Made by a program: the position numbers and the translations under genes
Origin: Algihabitans sp965233705
Lineage (GTDB): Bacteria; Pseudomonadota; Alphaproteobacteria; Kiloniellales; DSM-21159
DNA length: 64,000 bases
NCBI GenBank assembly: GCA_965233705.1
Contig: CBDDTF010000004.1
Location: 558,001-622,000, forward strand
Direction: 5' to 3'
The notes under the pieces: model-generated
Told to the model about the DNA's origin: nothing
The model's database searches: none
Seen by the model: only the letters and a program-made list of their open reading frames with translations
Shown: positions 36,593 through 47,047 of the stretch, one piece after another
Layout of the letters: each line of letters begins with the position of its first letter
How positions within the stretch are numbered: position 1 is the first letter of the stretch

Positions 36593-38107
36593 ATGACGGT
36601 GACCCGCCCGACGCCCGAGCAGCTTCTCGAGATCGCCCAGGACCTCGGCATGTCCTTCTCGGCGGCCGATCTCGCCTTCTTCCACGAGGCGCTGGACGCC
36701 ACTATGGCTCCCTACGACCTGATCGACGCGCTGCCGGACAACCTGCCGGAGGCGACCTACCCGCGCAGCCCCGGCTACCACCCGGGTCCGGAGGAGAACC
36801 CGCTGCGGGCCTGGGCCTGGAAGAGCGAGGTCAAGGGCGCCGACAGCGGGCCGCTGAAGGGCAAGCGCGTGGTGCTCAAGGACAACGTCTGCCTGGCCGG
36901 CGTGCCGATGCGCAACGGCTCGAACGTATTGGAGGGCTACGTGCCCAATCTCGACGCCACGATCGTCACGCGCATGCTCGATGCGGGCGCGACCATCGTC
37001 GGCAAGGCGGTCTGCGAATATTTCTGCCTGTCGGGGGGCAGCCATACCTCGCAGCCGGGGCCGGTGCAGAATCCGCGCCGCCCCGGCTACTCGGCCGGCG
37101 GCTCCTCCTCGGGCAGCGGCGCACTGGTGGCGGCCGGCGAGGTCGACATGGCGATCGGCGGCGACCAGGGCGGTTCGATCCGCATCCCGGCCGCCTACTG
37201 CGGCATCTACGGCATGAAGCCGACCCACGGCCTGGTGCCCTACACCGGCGTGATGCCGATCGAGAACACCATCGACCATACCGGCCCGATGACCGCCAAC
37301 GTGGCCGACAACGCGCTGCTGCTGGAGGTGCTGGCGGGGCCCGACGGGCTCGATCCGCGCCAGTACGACGTGAAGACGGCGCGCTATACCGAGGCGTTGG
37401 ACAAGGGCGCGCAGGGGCTGAAGATCGGCGTGCTGACGGAAGGCTTCGGCCATCCGGTCTCCCAGGCGGAGGTCGACGCGAAGGTGCGGGCGGCGGCGCA
37501 GACGCTGGGCGGCCTCGGCGCCACGGTCGAGGAGGTCTCGATCGAGATGCATCGCCTCGGGCCGGCGATCTGGACGCCGATCGCCCTGGAGGGCCTGCAG
37601 TGGCAGATGATGCATGGCAACGGCATGGGGATGAACTGGAAGGGACTTTACACCACCTCGCTGCTCGACGCCGTCGCCAACTGGCGCAGCCGCGCCGACG
37701 AGCTGTCGGACACGCTGAAGATCTCGATGCTGGTAGGCGAGTACGCCATCCGCCACCACCGCGGCCACTTCTACGCCAAGAGTCAGAACCTGGCGCGCAA
37801 GCTGAAGGCCGCCTACGACGCGGCGCTCGCCGACTACGACCTGCTGCTGATGCCGACCCTGCCGTTGACGGCGACCAAGCTGCCGGAGCCCGACGCGCCG
37901 AAGGGCGACATCCTGGCTCGCGCCTTCGAGATGCTGCCCAACACCGCGCCCTTCGACGTCACCGGCCATCCGGCCATGGCGGTGCCCTGCGGCCTGTCCG
38001 ACGGTCTGCCGGTCAGCATGATGCTGGTGGGCAAGAGCTTCGACGAGGCGACGATCTATCGGGCCGCCGCCGCCTTCGAGGGGGCCGGGGACTGGACATC
38101 GATGTAG
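36593..38107 (+). CDS. Amidase signature family amidase
   Basis: 504 residues. The Ser-cisSer-Lys triad is present with canonical spacing: Lys96 (RVVLKDNV), Ser171 (SAGGSSSGSGAL) and Ser195 (GGDQGGSIRIPAA). The ~85-residue N-terminal helical extension (PEQLLEIAQDLGMSFS) is typical of the nitrile-pathway amidases of the Rhodococcus type, which hydrolyse small amides to acids. No nitrile hydratase gene is adjacent. ATG 36593 has aaggag upstream. It stands alone, with a 119-nt gap after it. Confidence 0.92.
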   Translation: MTVTRPTPEQLLEIAQDLGMSFSAADLAFFHEALDATMAPYDLIDALPDNLPEATYPRSPGYHPGPEENPLRAWAWKSEVKGADSGPLKGKRVVLKDNVCLAGVPMRNGSNVLEGYVPNLDATIVTRMLDAGATIVGKAVCEYFCLSGGSHTSQPGPVQNPRRPGYSAGGSSSGSGALVAAGEVDMAIGGDQGGSIRIPAAYCGIYGMKPTHGLVPYTGVMPIENTIDHTGPMTANVADNALLLEVLAGPDGLDPRQYDVKTARYTEALDKGAQGLKIGVLTEGFGHPVSQAEVDAKVRAAAQTLGGLGATVEEVSIEMHRLGPAIWTPIALEGLQWQMMHGNGMGMNWKGLYTTSLLDAVANWRSRADELSDTLKISMLVGEYAIRHHRGHFYAKSQNLARKLKAAYDAALADYDLLLMPTLPLTATKLPEPDAPKGDILARAFEMLPNTAPFDVTGHPAMAVPCGLSDGLPVSMMLVGKSFDEATIYRAAAAFEGAGDWTSM

Positions 38108-38226
38108 GCGCGGCCGACTGACACGCATCAAGGCGCCGCCGGCCGGGGCCGGCAGACTGGCGCGCGCGACCACCGGGCCCGCCGGGACTTCCCTGGCGCC
38201 GGCGCCGCAAAGCGAAAGGATGCGCG

Positions 38227-38691
38227 ATGAACCGGTCCGCCGAGCCCCTCGGCCATGCCGCCGCCCCGGTCGATCCGCCCGATGCGGCCACCCTGGATGC
38301 GCTGTGCGAGGCGCTGGACGACGAGTACAAGGCCCGGGCCACCTATCGCGCGGTGATCGAGGCCTTCGGTCCGGTGCGGCCCTTCGTCAACATCGTCGAG
38401 GCCGAGGAACGGCATGCCCAAGCCCTCCTGCGGCTGTTCGAGCGCTTCGGCGTGGCGCCGCCGGAGGACCGCCACGCCGGCCGCGTCGCGGCCCCGGAGA
38501 GCCTGGCCGCGGCCTGCGCCCAGGCCATCGCCGCGGAGGTCGAGAACGCCGAGATGTACGCGCGGCTGTTGGGCCAGGTGGCGCACGCGGCCGTGCGGCG
38601 GGTGCTGGCCAACCTGATGCGGGCCTCGCAGAGCCGCCACCTGCCGGCCTTCCGGCGCTGCCTCGCGCGCGCGCGCCGCGGCGGCGCGTGA
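38227..38691 (+). CDS. Ferritin-like (DUF2202/rubrerythrin-like) protein
   Basis: 154 residues. Two pairs of helices carry the carboxylate motifs: LCEALDDEYKARATYRAVIEAFG, IVEAEERHAQALLRLFERFG and AAEVENAEMYARLLGQV. This is the short ferritin-like group (DUF2202/COG4902) expected to bind a di-iron or similar centre. No rubredoxin domain is present. Function is probably oxidative-stress or metal related; there is no supporting neighbour. Confidence 0.82.
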   Translation: MNRSAEPLGHAAAPVDPPDAATLDALCEALDDEYKARATYRAVIEAFGPVRPFVNIVEAEERHAQALLRLFERFGVAPPEDRHAGRVAAPESLAAACAQAIAAEVENAEMYARLLGQVAHAAVRRVLANLMRASQSRHLPAFRRCLARARRGGA

Positions 38692-38850
38692 GCCTGCGCA
38701 GCTCGGGGCGGCCCGGCGCGTCACACGCCGCCTCTCGGCGCCTTGTCCCCGGTCGCCGACGCACCGGCGATACGCGCAGTCGAGCAGAGACATCCGCAGG
38801 GGCCAGGGGGCACCTTCGCCGCGCCCGACCTTGTCGCGCGGGCGGCGGGC

Positions 38851-39537
38851 TCAGGCTTCGGGCATGACGGCGTCCAGAAAGGCCAGGCTGCGGCGCCAGG
38901 CCCGGGCGGCGCTGTCCGGCGCGTAGCTGGCCCGCTGGTCGCAGTTGAAGCCGTGGCCGGCCGGGTAGAGATGCAGCGGCAAGGCCGGATGGCGGCGGTG
39001 GAAGGCGGCGACGCCGTCGAGCGGGATGCCTGCATCCTCTTGGCCGAAGTGCAGCAGCACGGGGCAGCCGGGCGTCTCCTCGGCCAGGCGCGGCACCTCG
39101 CCGCCGTAGTAGGAGAGGCTGGCGGCGAAGCCCTCCAGGCGGGTCGCTGCGGCCCAGGCCAGACTACCGCCCCAGCAGAAGCCGATCACGGCCACCGCCG
39201 CCGTGTGCTCGGCCAGGGCCGCACGGGCCGCCGCGACGTCCTGCAGGGCGGTGTCGGGGGCGATCTGCTGCTTGAGCGCCTTGCCTTGCTCAACGTCGGC
39301 GGCCTCGTAGCCCAGCGTCACCTCGCGGGCCGCGCGGTCGAACAGCGCCGGCGCCAGTGCCGCCCAGCCGGCCTCCGCCAGACGGTGGCAGACGGCCTGA
39401 ATGTGGCTGTTGACGCCGAAGATCTCCTGCAGGACGACGACACCGCCCAGCGGTGCGCCGGCGGGCCGCGCCTGAAAGGCGGCGAGCCGATGTCCGTCGG
39501 CGGCGGTCAGGGTCAGTCGGTCGGTCGTGACGGTCAT
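38851..39537 (-). CDS. Dienelactone hydrolase family protein
   Basis: 228 residues from ATG 39537. Alpha/beta hydrolase with a cysteine nucleophile: VIGFCWGGSLAW (Cys121). VVLQEIFGVNSHIQAVCHRLAEAGW precedes it and LHLYPAGHGFNCDQR supplies the catalytic His. The family opens dienelactone in chlorocatechol breakdown, but many members have other ester or lactone substrates and no aromatic genes are adjacent. Confidence 0.93.
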   Translation of the reverse strand: MTVTTDRLTLTAADGHRLAAFQARPAGAPLGGVVVLQEIFGVNSHIQAVCHRLAEAGWAALAPALFDRAAREVTLGYEAADVEQGKALKQQIAPDTALQDVAAARAALAEHTAAVAVIGFCWGGSLAWAAATRLEGFAASLSYYGGEVPRLAEETPGCPVLLHFGQEDAGIPLDGVAAFHRRHPALPLHLYPAGHGFNCDQRASYAPDSAARAWRRSLAFLDAVMPEA

Positions 39538-39714
39538 GTGACGCCTCGCTGCGGTGGCAGGGCGCGAGGGGCCGCCGAGGTTGCGGCCCGCGCGGTCGCT
39601 CCCCTTGTAGGGCAAGCCGCCGGGTCGGGAAAAGGCGGCTGCCGGCGCGGCCTGCGGCGCAGCGCGCGGCGCGGCTGGCGTGCGGCGTCAATCCATGCCG
39701 GAATGGGCGGGACG

Positions 39715-40659
39715 ATGTACGCGCCAACCTTGCCGGAGTATGCCGTGTCACCGCCAGATGCCTTCGCCGCCGGCGCCGCCTTCGTGGACGGCGCCTTCGT
39801 GCCCGTCGGGCAGGCCTGCGTGTCCGTCCTCGACTGGGGCTTCACCAAGTCCGACGCGACCTACGACGTGGTCCACGTCTGGCGCGACGGCTTCTTCCGG
39901 CTCGACGCGCACCTCGCCCGCTTCGCCCGCTCGCTGGCGGCGTTGCGGCTGGAGATCCCCTACGATGCGACGCAGCAGGCCCGGATCCTGGCGGGCTGCG
40001 TGCAGCGGGCCGGGCTGAGCGAGGCCTATGTCGCGCTGGTCGCGACCCGCGGCGTGCCGCTGCCGGGCATGCCGCGCCGGCCGAGCCTGATGACCAACCG
40101 CTTTCTCGCCTACGCCATCCCCTGGGTCGACGCCCTGCCGCCCGAGGCGCAGACCCGCGGCGCGCACCTGGTGGTCGCCGAGGCGCCGCACCGCATCCCG
40201 CCGGACAGCATCGACCCGACGGTCAAGAACTACCACTGGGGCGACCTGGTGCAGGGGCTGTTCACGGCCGAGGCGGCCGAGGCCGACAGCGTGCTGCTGC
40301 TCGACCGGCAGGGCGAGGTGACGGAGGGGCCCGGCTTCAACCTCTTCGCGGTGCGCGACGGCCGGGTGCTGACGCCGGAGCGCGGCGTGCTCGAGGGGGT
40401 GACGCGCCAGACCGTGCTGGAGATCTGCGCCGAGCTGGGCGTGCCGGCGCAGCCCTGCCGCCTGCGGCGGGCCGACCTGCAAGGCGCCGACGAGCTCTTC
40501 GCCTCGACCACGGCCGGCGGCATCGTCCCGGTCTCGCGCATCGACGGCCGCATCCTGTCGAACGACCGCCCCGGCCCGCTGACCACCCGCATCCGCGACA
40601 CCTACTGGGCCTGGCATGCGCACGAGCGCTACCGAACGCCCGTGGCGGCGCTGCTGTAG
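39715..40659 (+). CDS. Class IV (branched-chain/D-amino-acid type) PLP aminotransferase
   Basis: 314 residues from ATG 39715 (ATG 39703 possible). FVDGAFVPVGQACVSVLDWGFTKSDATYDVV opens the fold; the PLP lysine is Lys171 in DPTVKNYHWGDL; EVTEGPGFNLFAV and STTAGGIVPVSRIDG are the cofactor-binding segments. It could act on branched-chain or D-amino acids or on omega-amines. A 271-nt gap with an operator-like palindrome separates it from the sugar ABC operon. Confidence 0.9.
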   Translation: MYAPTLPEYAVSPPDAFAAGAAFVDGAFVPVGQACVSVLDWGFTKSDATYDVVHVWRDGFFRLDAHLARFARSLAALRLEIPYDATQQARILAGCVQRAGLSEAYVALVATRGVPLPGMPRRPSLMTNRFLAYAIPWVDALPPEAQTRGAHLVVAEAPHRIPPDSIDPTVKNYHWGDLVQGLFTAEAAEADSVLLLDRQGEVTEGPGFNLFAVRDGRVLTPERGVLEGVTRQTVLEICAELGVPAQPCRLRRADLQGADELFASTTAGGIVPVSRIDGRILSNDRPGPLTTRIRDTYWAWHAHERYRTPVAALL

Positions 40660-40891
40660 GCGGTGCCTGCGCGGACTCTCTGTCTGGGTTCGACGCTCTC
40701 AAGAAGCCGGCTCCGGCCTTCCGAGACGAGGTGACTCGTCGCGAAGACGCGGCGTCGCGGGGCGACTCCGTCCGACCGTCACCCGCTCCAGCCGTTGCCC
40801 TGTGTGCTCCGACCCCGCATCCCGCCGGTCGGCCACGGCCGTCGCGGCTGTCCGCAAGGGGATTGACAGTTCTCCATAACCCATGGCCCAA

Positions 40892-40909
40892 TGTGACCAG
40901 GCGGTCACA
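40892..40909. promoter_or_regulatory. Operator-like palindrome upstream of the sugar ABC operon
   Basis: TGTGACC (40892-40898) and GGTCACA (40903-40909) form perfect 7-bp arms around AGGC, 21 nt before the start codon at 40931. A TTGACA hexamer at 40863-40868 is a plausible -35 box, which would place the palindrome over the -10/transcription start. It therefore looks like a repressor site; the TetR gene at 46355 is the nearest candidate partner. Inferred only. Confidence 0.55.
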
Positions 40910-40930
40910 TAAGCGTCTGGGAGAAGCAGA

Positions 40931-42319
40931 ATGACGAGCCTGGTGCAGGGCGCGATCACGCGCCGATCGATTCTCAAGTCGGGGGTAACCTTGGGGGCAG
41001 CTTTGGCGGCGGCGGCCTTGCCGGCCGGGCTGGCTCGCCCGGCCGCGGCGGCGCCCTCGCTGCGCATGGCCTTCTGGCCCTGGGGCAGCGAGATCGTGGA
41101 GACCAACGCCGCGGCCTTCCGCGCGCAGACCGGTCGCCACCTCGATCTCTCTCCGATTCCCGGCGACTACGCGGCGGTGGTGGAGACCAAGCTGGCGGGC
41201 GGCGCCGACATCGACATGTTCTACGCCCAGCGCGGCCAGGCGTCGCGCTGGCATGCCGCCGGCTGGATCCGGCCGGTCAACGACATGCCCGGGCTGCAGG
41301 ACATCCAGTCGCAGATGTTCGACGGCATCGTCGCCGACGCTCACGCGCTGAACGGCGACTACCTCGGGCTGACCTACTACAACGGCGGCCCGATGTGCCT
41401 CTTCCGCAACGAGAAGGTGCTCGGCGAGGCCGGCTTCGGCGGCACCGGCGAACCGACCGACTACCCGAGCACCTGGGAGGAGGTCACCCGCCAGGCGCGC
41501 GAGATCAAGAAGGCCGGCCTGGTCGAGCATCCGATCCTGCCGAACATGTACAACGCCTGGACCGGGCTGCCCTGGGGCCTGCTGTCCCAGGCCTTCGCCG
41601 AGGGGGAGCGCTTCGTCGACGACGAGCTACGCGCCACCTTCGGGCCGGAGACGCCGCTGGCCAAGGTGCTGGCGGACTGGAAGCTGTGGTGGGACGAGGA
41701 GCTGCTGCCGCGCGCCGTGCTCTCCTGGTCGAGCACCGAGGCTTCCAGCTCGTGGATGCAGGGGCTGCACGCCTTCCACACCAACATGGACTACCAGAGC
41801 TTCAACTACAACGACCCGGAGAAGAGCGCGGTGGCGGCCCACAACTGCCAGAACCCGGTGATGCCGGGCGCCACCAACGACACGGTCCTGGTCGGCCACG
41901 CCCTGCTGGCCCTATCCAACCGCCCGCGCAGCGACGCCGAGCTCGAAGCGGCCTGGGAGCTGCTCAAGTTCTACGGCTACCAGGACACCGCCGGGGCCTT
42001 CGCGGTGCACAAGAAGTGGGTGGAGAAGGCCAACCTGCCGGTGCCGTTCCCGGCGATCTACCGCGACCCGCAGGTCAAGGCGGAGATCATGAAGTGGATG
42101 TACGCGCCCTACGCCGAGACAGCCTACGACTGGCTCTTCGCCGGGCGCGAGCGGGCGCTCGGCCCGCTGATGCTGAAGGCGCCCTGGTACCAGGAGTGGG
42201 ACGCCCGGATGCTCGACACGGTCAGCGACGAGATGCTGATCGGCGGCAGCCTCTCGCCGGGCGAGGCCGCCGCGCGGCTGCGCGACGACTGGAACCGTCT
42301 CTACGACAAGTACATGTAA
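40931..42319 (+). CDS. ABC sugar-type solute-binding protein (family 1), Tat-exported
   Basis: 462 residues. TRRSILKSGVTLGAALAAAALPAGLA is a twin-arginine signal. The mature protein starts LRMAFWPWGSEIVETNAAAFRAQTGRHLDLSPI, and DIDMFYAQRGQASRWHAAGWIRPV is typical of SBP_bac_1 sugar receptors. It is the first gene of a complete importer: binding protein, ATPase and two permeases, with short gaps or overlaps. Substrate unknown. Confidence 0.92.
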   Translation: MTSLVQGAITRRSILKSGVTLGAALAAAALPAGLARPAAAAPSLRMAFWPWGSEIVETNAAAFRAQTGRHLDLSPIPGDYAAVVETKLAGGADIDMFYAQRGQASRWHAAGWIRPVNDMPGLQDIQSQMFDGIVADAHALNGDYLGLTYYNGGPMCLFRNEKVLGEAGFGGTGEPTDYPSTWEEVTRQAREIKKAGLVEHPILPNMYNAWTGLPWGLLSQAFAEGERFVDDELRATFGPETPLAKVLADWKLWWDEELLPRAVLSWSSTEASSSWMQGLHAFHTNMDYQSFNYNDPEKSAVAAHNCQNPVMPGATNDTVLVGHALLALSNRPRSDAELEAAWELLKFYGYQDTAGAFAVHKKWVEKANLPVPFPAIYRDPQVKAEIMKWMYAPYAETAYDWLFAGRERALGPLMLKAPWYQEWDARMLDTVSDEMLIGGSLSPGEAAARLRDDWNRLYDKYM

Positions 42320-42333
42320 GGAGCAGGGCGACC

Positions 42334-43463
<1,130 letters not shown>

Positions 43464-43467
<4 letters not shown>

Positions 43468-44408
43468 GCGAGGCGGTGGTGCTTCCCAGGCGGCGGCTGG
43501 GCGGCGGGGCGGCGCCGCGGCGCATGAGCGACACGCAGTTCGCGCTGACGATCATTCTCGCCGTGTCCCTGCTCAACGCGCTGATCATCTTCGTGCCGGT
43601 GGGCTATGCGGTCTGGCTCAGTCTGCACGAGTCCAACGTGATCCTACGGACCGTGGAGTTCGTCGGGCTGCAGCACTACGCCGACGCCGTGACCAGTCCC
43701 GAGGTGTTGCGCGCGACCTGGCGGACGCTGCTGTTCTCGGTCATCGCCGTGGTGCTGTCGCTGGCGGTCTCGCTGGGCTTCGCGGTGATCCTGAACGAGA
43801 ACTTCCCCGGCCGCGGTCTGCTGCGCGCTCTGGTGCTGCTGCCCTGGGCGATCTCCCAGGTGGTCACCGCGACGGTCTTCTCCTTCATGCTCAATCCCAG
43901 CTACGGGGCGCTGAACGACCTGCTGGCGCCGCTCGGCCTGGTCGGGCCCTCCTTCGAGTGGCTGTCGCCGGACTGGGCGTTGCTGTGGGTGGCGATCGCC
44001 TTCGTCTGGCACATCGCGCCGCTTGGCATGTTCTTCTTCCTGGCGGCGTTGCAGACGATCCCCGACGATCTCTACAACGCGGCGCGGATCGACCGGGCCG
44101 GGCCGCTGCTGCGCTTCCGTCACGTGACCCTGCCGCACCTGCGGCACACCACGCTGATCGTGCTGGTGGTTATGACGGTCGAGGCGGTGCGCCAGTTCGA
44201 CCTGGTCTTCTCGCTGACCCGCGGTGGGCCCGGAACCTCCAGCCAGATCCTGCCGCTGCTGGTGTTCCGCTACAACTTCGAGTTCTCGCAGTACGGCTAT
44301 GCCTCGGCGACGGCCTTCCTCTTGTCGGCCCTCTCGGTGCTGCTGGCGGTGGCCTACTTCATGATCCTGCGCCGCAACCGGCGAAGCCAGGGAGAGCAAG
44401 ATGGCTGA
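43464..44408 (+). CDS. ABC sugar transporter permease (MalF/UgpA type)
   Basis: 314 residues with six predicted membrane helices, the first at QFALTIILAVSLLNALIIFVPVGYAVWLSL. The EAA loop that contacts the ATPase is present: DDLYNAARIDRAGPLLRFRHVTLPHL. Overlaps the ATPase gene by 4 nt and the second permease by 8 nt, so all are co-translated. Confidence 0.94.
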
Positions 44409-45300
44409 AGTCCGGCGCCGTGTCGCCGGCGAGCGGTGGCGGCCGCTGCTCGTCGGTCTGGGGGTGCTGTTCGTCCTGTTCTGGACGCTGTTCCCCTTCT
44501 ACTGGACGGTCAAGGCCTCGCTGCTGCGCGAGATCGACGTGCTCTCCCACCTGGTGGGCGCGCCGCCGAGCCTGACCCTGGACAACTACCTGCGGGTGCT
44601 CGGGCTGGTCAGCTCCGACTCCATTTTCGGCGGCCAGACCCGCGCCGTGGTCGACGGCTTCTTCAACTCGCTGCTGGTCGCCCTGCCGACCGCGGCCGTG
44701 GCGGCGCTGATCGCGGCCTTCGCCGGCTACGCCTTCGCCCGCTTCGACTTTCCCGGCAAGAACGCGCTGCTCTTCACCCTGCTGGTCTCGCGGGTCCTGC
44801 CGCCGATCACGATGCTGATTCCCTACTTCGTCTTCTTCTCGGCGGTCGGGCTGATCGGCAATCTCTTCGGGCTCGGCATGACCTATCTGACGGCGGTGGT
44901 GCCGCTGTTGAGCTGGATGCTGATGGGCTACTTCGCCTCGCTGCCGATCGAGGTGGAGCGGGCCGCGCGGATCGACGGCTGCTCGCGCCTGCAGGTGCTG
45001 TTCTACGTCACCTTCCCGATGGCGGCGCCCGGCATCGCCGCCGCCTTCATCATCGGCTTCCTGGTGGCCTGGAACGACCTGCTGTTCGGCATCGTGCTGA
45101 CCGGCGGCACCGGGGCGCAGACCCTCTCGCCGGCGCTGCTCGGCCTGTCGCCGCTGATGCCCGGCTTCCGCACGGAGCTGGTGCTCTTCGCGGCGGCCAG
45201 CGTGCTGTCCACCATCCCGCCGTTGCTGCTGGCGCTGGTCTTCCAGCGCTTCATCACCGGTCTCAACATCTCCGACCCCGTCACCACGCGGCCGCATTAG
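44401..45300 (+). CDS. ABC sugar transporter permease (MalG/UgpE type)
   Basis: 299 residues, six membrane helices. The EAA loop reads PIEVERAARIDGCSRLQVLFYVTFPMAAPGI. It ends the importer part of the operon; a perfect 18-bp hairpin of the dispersed palindrome family follows 8 nt after the stop and may act as a transcription or mRNA 3' barrier. Confidence 0.94.
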   Translation: MAEVRRRVAGERWRPLLVGLGVLFVLFWTLFPFYWTVKASLLREIDVLSHLVGAPPSLTLDNYLRVLGLVSSDSIFGGQTRAVVDGFFNSLLVALPTAAVAALIAAFAGYAFARFDFPGKNALLFTLLVSRVLPPITMLIPYFVFFSAVGLIGNLFGLGMTYLTAVVPLLSWMLMGYFASLPIEVERAARIDGCSRLQVLFYVTFPMAAPGIAAAFIIGFLVAWNDLLFGIVLTGGTGAQTLSPALLGLSPLMPGFRTELVLFAAASVLSTIPPLLLALVFQRFITGLNISDPVTTRPH

Positions 45301-45307
45301 CGCAGCT

Positions 45308-45359
45308 TGCGACCGTTTGGACGCGCTGACGCGCGTCCAAACGGTCGCACATCACTCTA
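45308..45359. repeat. Dispersed large palindrome, copy 2 (perfect stem)
   Basis: TGCGACCGTTTGGACGCG (45308-45325) and its exact complement (45332-45349) flank a 6-nt loop, then catcactcta. Same family as 485-550 and 61750-61796. It directly follows the permease stop. A poly-T tract is missing, so intrinsic termination is not certain. Confidence 0.9.
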
Positions 45360-45422
45360 GGGCAGGGCGGCCAATCCTTTGGCGCCAGGGAGCGAGCCCA
45401 AGCAGCGGGCGCAGGAGGAGAG

Positions 45423-46358
45423 ATGACAATCGGTCTCGCAGCCCTGGGGCCCGGTGCGGGCCGGGCCGTGCTCGACGCCCTGGCCGCGGTCGAGGCGGTC
45501 GGCCGCGGCGCCATCGGCGGCTTCGGCGTCTTCGTGGCGGCGGCGGCGGGGCGCGCGATCGCGGCCGAGACCCAGCGCGGCGGCTGTGACGCCCTGCATG
45601 CCGCGCTCGAGCGCAGCGGCGGGGCGGCCGCGCTATCCGGTGCCGGCATCGCGGCGGTGATCTCCAGCGGGCCCGACCGGCCGACGCCGCTGTCGCAGTT
45701 CCTGGCCGCCGACCCGGCGGTCGGACTGGTGACGGGCCATCGCCTGCCGAACAGCCCCGGCGCCGACGGCCGGCCGGTGAACCAGGCGGTGCTGGCGGCG
45801 CTTCGCGCGGGCGCCGCGCCGGCCGCCGCCGTGCAACGCGTCCTGGCCGCCAATCCGGAGGTCGATGCCGGGATGATCGCGGTGACGGACCGTGACATCG
45901 CCCTGGCCAATTCCACGCGCGTCGCGCGGCGGCCGGACCTGGGCCAGGCGCTGCTGCGCGACGCCGCGGGCTGGGCGGTCGCCTGCCTGCACAACTCCAT
46001 CCGGCCGCAGGGCGGCCTGGCCGCGCTCGCCGCGGCGACGGCGGGCGAGCGCCTGGCCGCCGCGAGCCCGCCTCTGCCCAGCCTGCGGCTGCGCCCCGGC
46101 ACGCCGGTGGCGCCGGGCCCGGCGGACCGCGTGCTGGTCGACCGCGCCGGGGTCGTCCTGCGGGTCGAGAGCGCCAACCCCGCCTTTCCGCCGCCGGCGG
46201 GCTTCGCGGCCTCGGCCGTCTATCCCGGCTCGCAAGTCCTGCACGAAGGGCGCCTGATCGGCTATACCGTGGGGGAGGTGCGAGGCCACTGCGCGCAAGG
46301 GCGTCTGGTCGGCTTCGACGCGCCGGCCGAGATCGCCTATCGGCCGCTGACAGCATGA
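45423..46358 (+). CDS. Unrecognised protein in the ABC/TPP-enzyme cluster (possibly DUF6963-like)
   Basis: 311 residues, soluble, excellent ribosome site (aggaggagag). It is Ala/Gly rich with VGRGAIGGFGVFVAAAAGRAIAAETQRGG near the start and NQAVLAALRAGAAPAAAVQRVLAANPEVDAGMIAVTDRDIALANS in the middle, a layout reminiscent of DUF1028-like Ntn hydrolases, but I cannot confirm a family. Its end overlaps the TetR gene by ATGA, so it is in one operon with the regulator and the TPP enzyme, and probably acts in the same catabolic route as the sugar importer upstream. Confidence 0.6.
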   Translation: MTIGLAALGPGAGRAVLDALAAVEAVGRGAIGGFGVFVAAAAGRAIAAETQRGGCDALHAALERSGGAAALSGAGIAAVISSGPDRPTPLSQFLAADPAVGLVTGHRLPNSPGADGRPVNQAVLAALRAGAAPAAAVQRVLAANPEVDAGMIAVTDRDIALANSTRVARRPDLGQALLRDAAGWAVACLHNSIRPQGGLAALAAATAGERLAAASPPLPSLRLRPGTPVAPGPADRVLVDRAGVVLRVESANPAFPPPAGFAASAVYPGSQVLHEGRLIGYTVGEVRGHCAQGRLVGFDAPAEIAYRPLTA

Positions 46359-47047
46359 CGGACGGAAAGCCAAGGCGCGGCATGCGCAATCGCGAACGCA
46401 CGCAAGAAGCCCTGCTGGAGGCGCTGGAGGCGCAGATCCGCGAGGAGGGAATCCTGCGCAGCGGGATCAACTCGGTCGCCGCGCGCGCCGGCGTCAGCAA
46501 GGAGCTGATCTACCGCTATTTCGGCGGCATGGACGGCCTGATCCTGGAAATGATGTCCCGCCAGGACTACTGGACGCGTTCGCGCGGCATTCCGAGAGGA
46601 AGCGACGAGGGCGAGCTGCCGCCGGCGCAGGAGGTGCGCAAGATGCTGCGCGACCAGCTCGACCTGCTGCTGGCCAACCCGATCGTTCAGGAGGTGCGCC
46701 GCTGGGAGCTGATCGAGCCGGACGAGACGCGCCAGAAGCTCGCCAAGCGGCGCGAGGCCGTGGCCCAGGACTTCATCGCCCGCATCGCCGCGCGCGATGC
46801 CGAGAGCGGCGGTGACGGGGCCGACGCCGTCGACATTCCGGCCACCACCGGCCTGATCCTGGCCGGCCTGCTCTACCTGGTGCTGCGCTCCAAGACGGAG
46901 GACCAGTTCCTCGGCGTGTCGCTGCGCGACCCCGAGGGCTGGGAGCGCTTTCGCGGCGCCATCGACCATCTCATCGACAGCGCGTTTCCGGCCGCCCTGC
47001 AGGAGCAGGGGGCGACGCCAGACAAACGGGAGGACGAGACTTCATGA
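46355..47047 (+). CDS. TetR-family transcriptional regulator
   Basis: 230 residues. The N-terminal helix-turn-helix reads INSVAARAGVSKELIYRYFGGMDGLILEMM, with the usual RTQEALLEALEAQIREEG before it. The C-terminal ligand domain is unclassified. It overlaps both neighbours by 4 nt (ATGA). It is likely to control this operon and perhaps the importer through the palindrome at 40892-40909. Confidence 0.93.
   Translation: MTDGKPRRGMRNRERTQEALLEALEAQIREEGILRSGINSVAARAGVSKELIYRYFGGMDGLILEMMSRQDYWTRSRGIPRGSDEGELPPAQEVRKMLRDQLDLLLANPIVQEVRRWELIEPDETRQKLAKRREAVAQDFIARIAARDAESGGDGADAVDIPATTGLILAGLLYLVLRSKTEDQFLGVSLRDPEGWERFRGAIDHLIDSAFPAALQEQGATPDKREDETS

Noticed and set aside
45308..45349. Standard rho-independent terminator
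   Set aside because: The hairpin is perfect but no T tract follows, and the same sequence recurs elsewhere, so a dispersed repeat explains it better.
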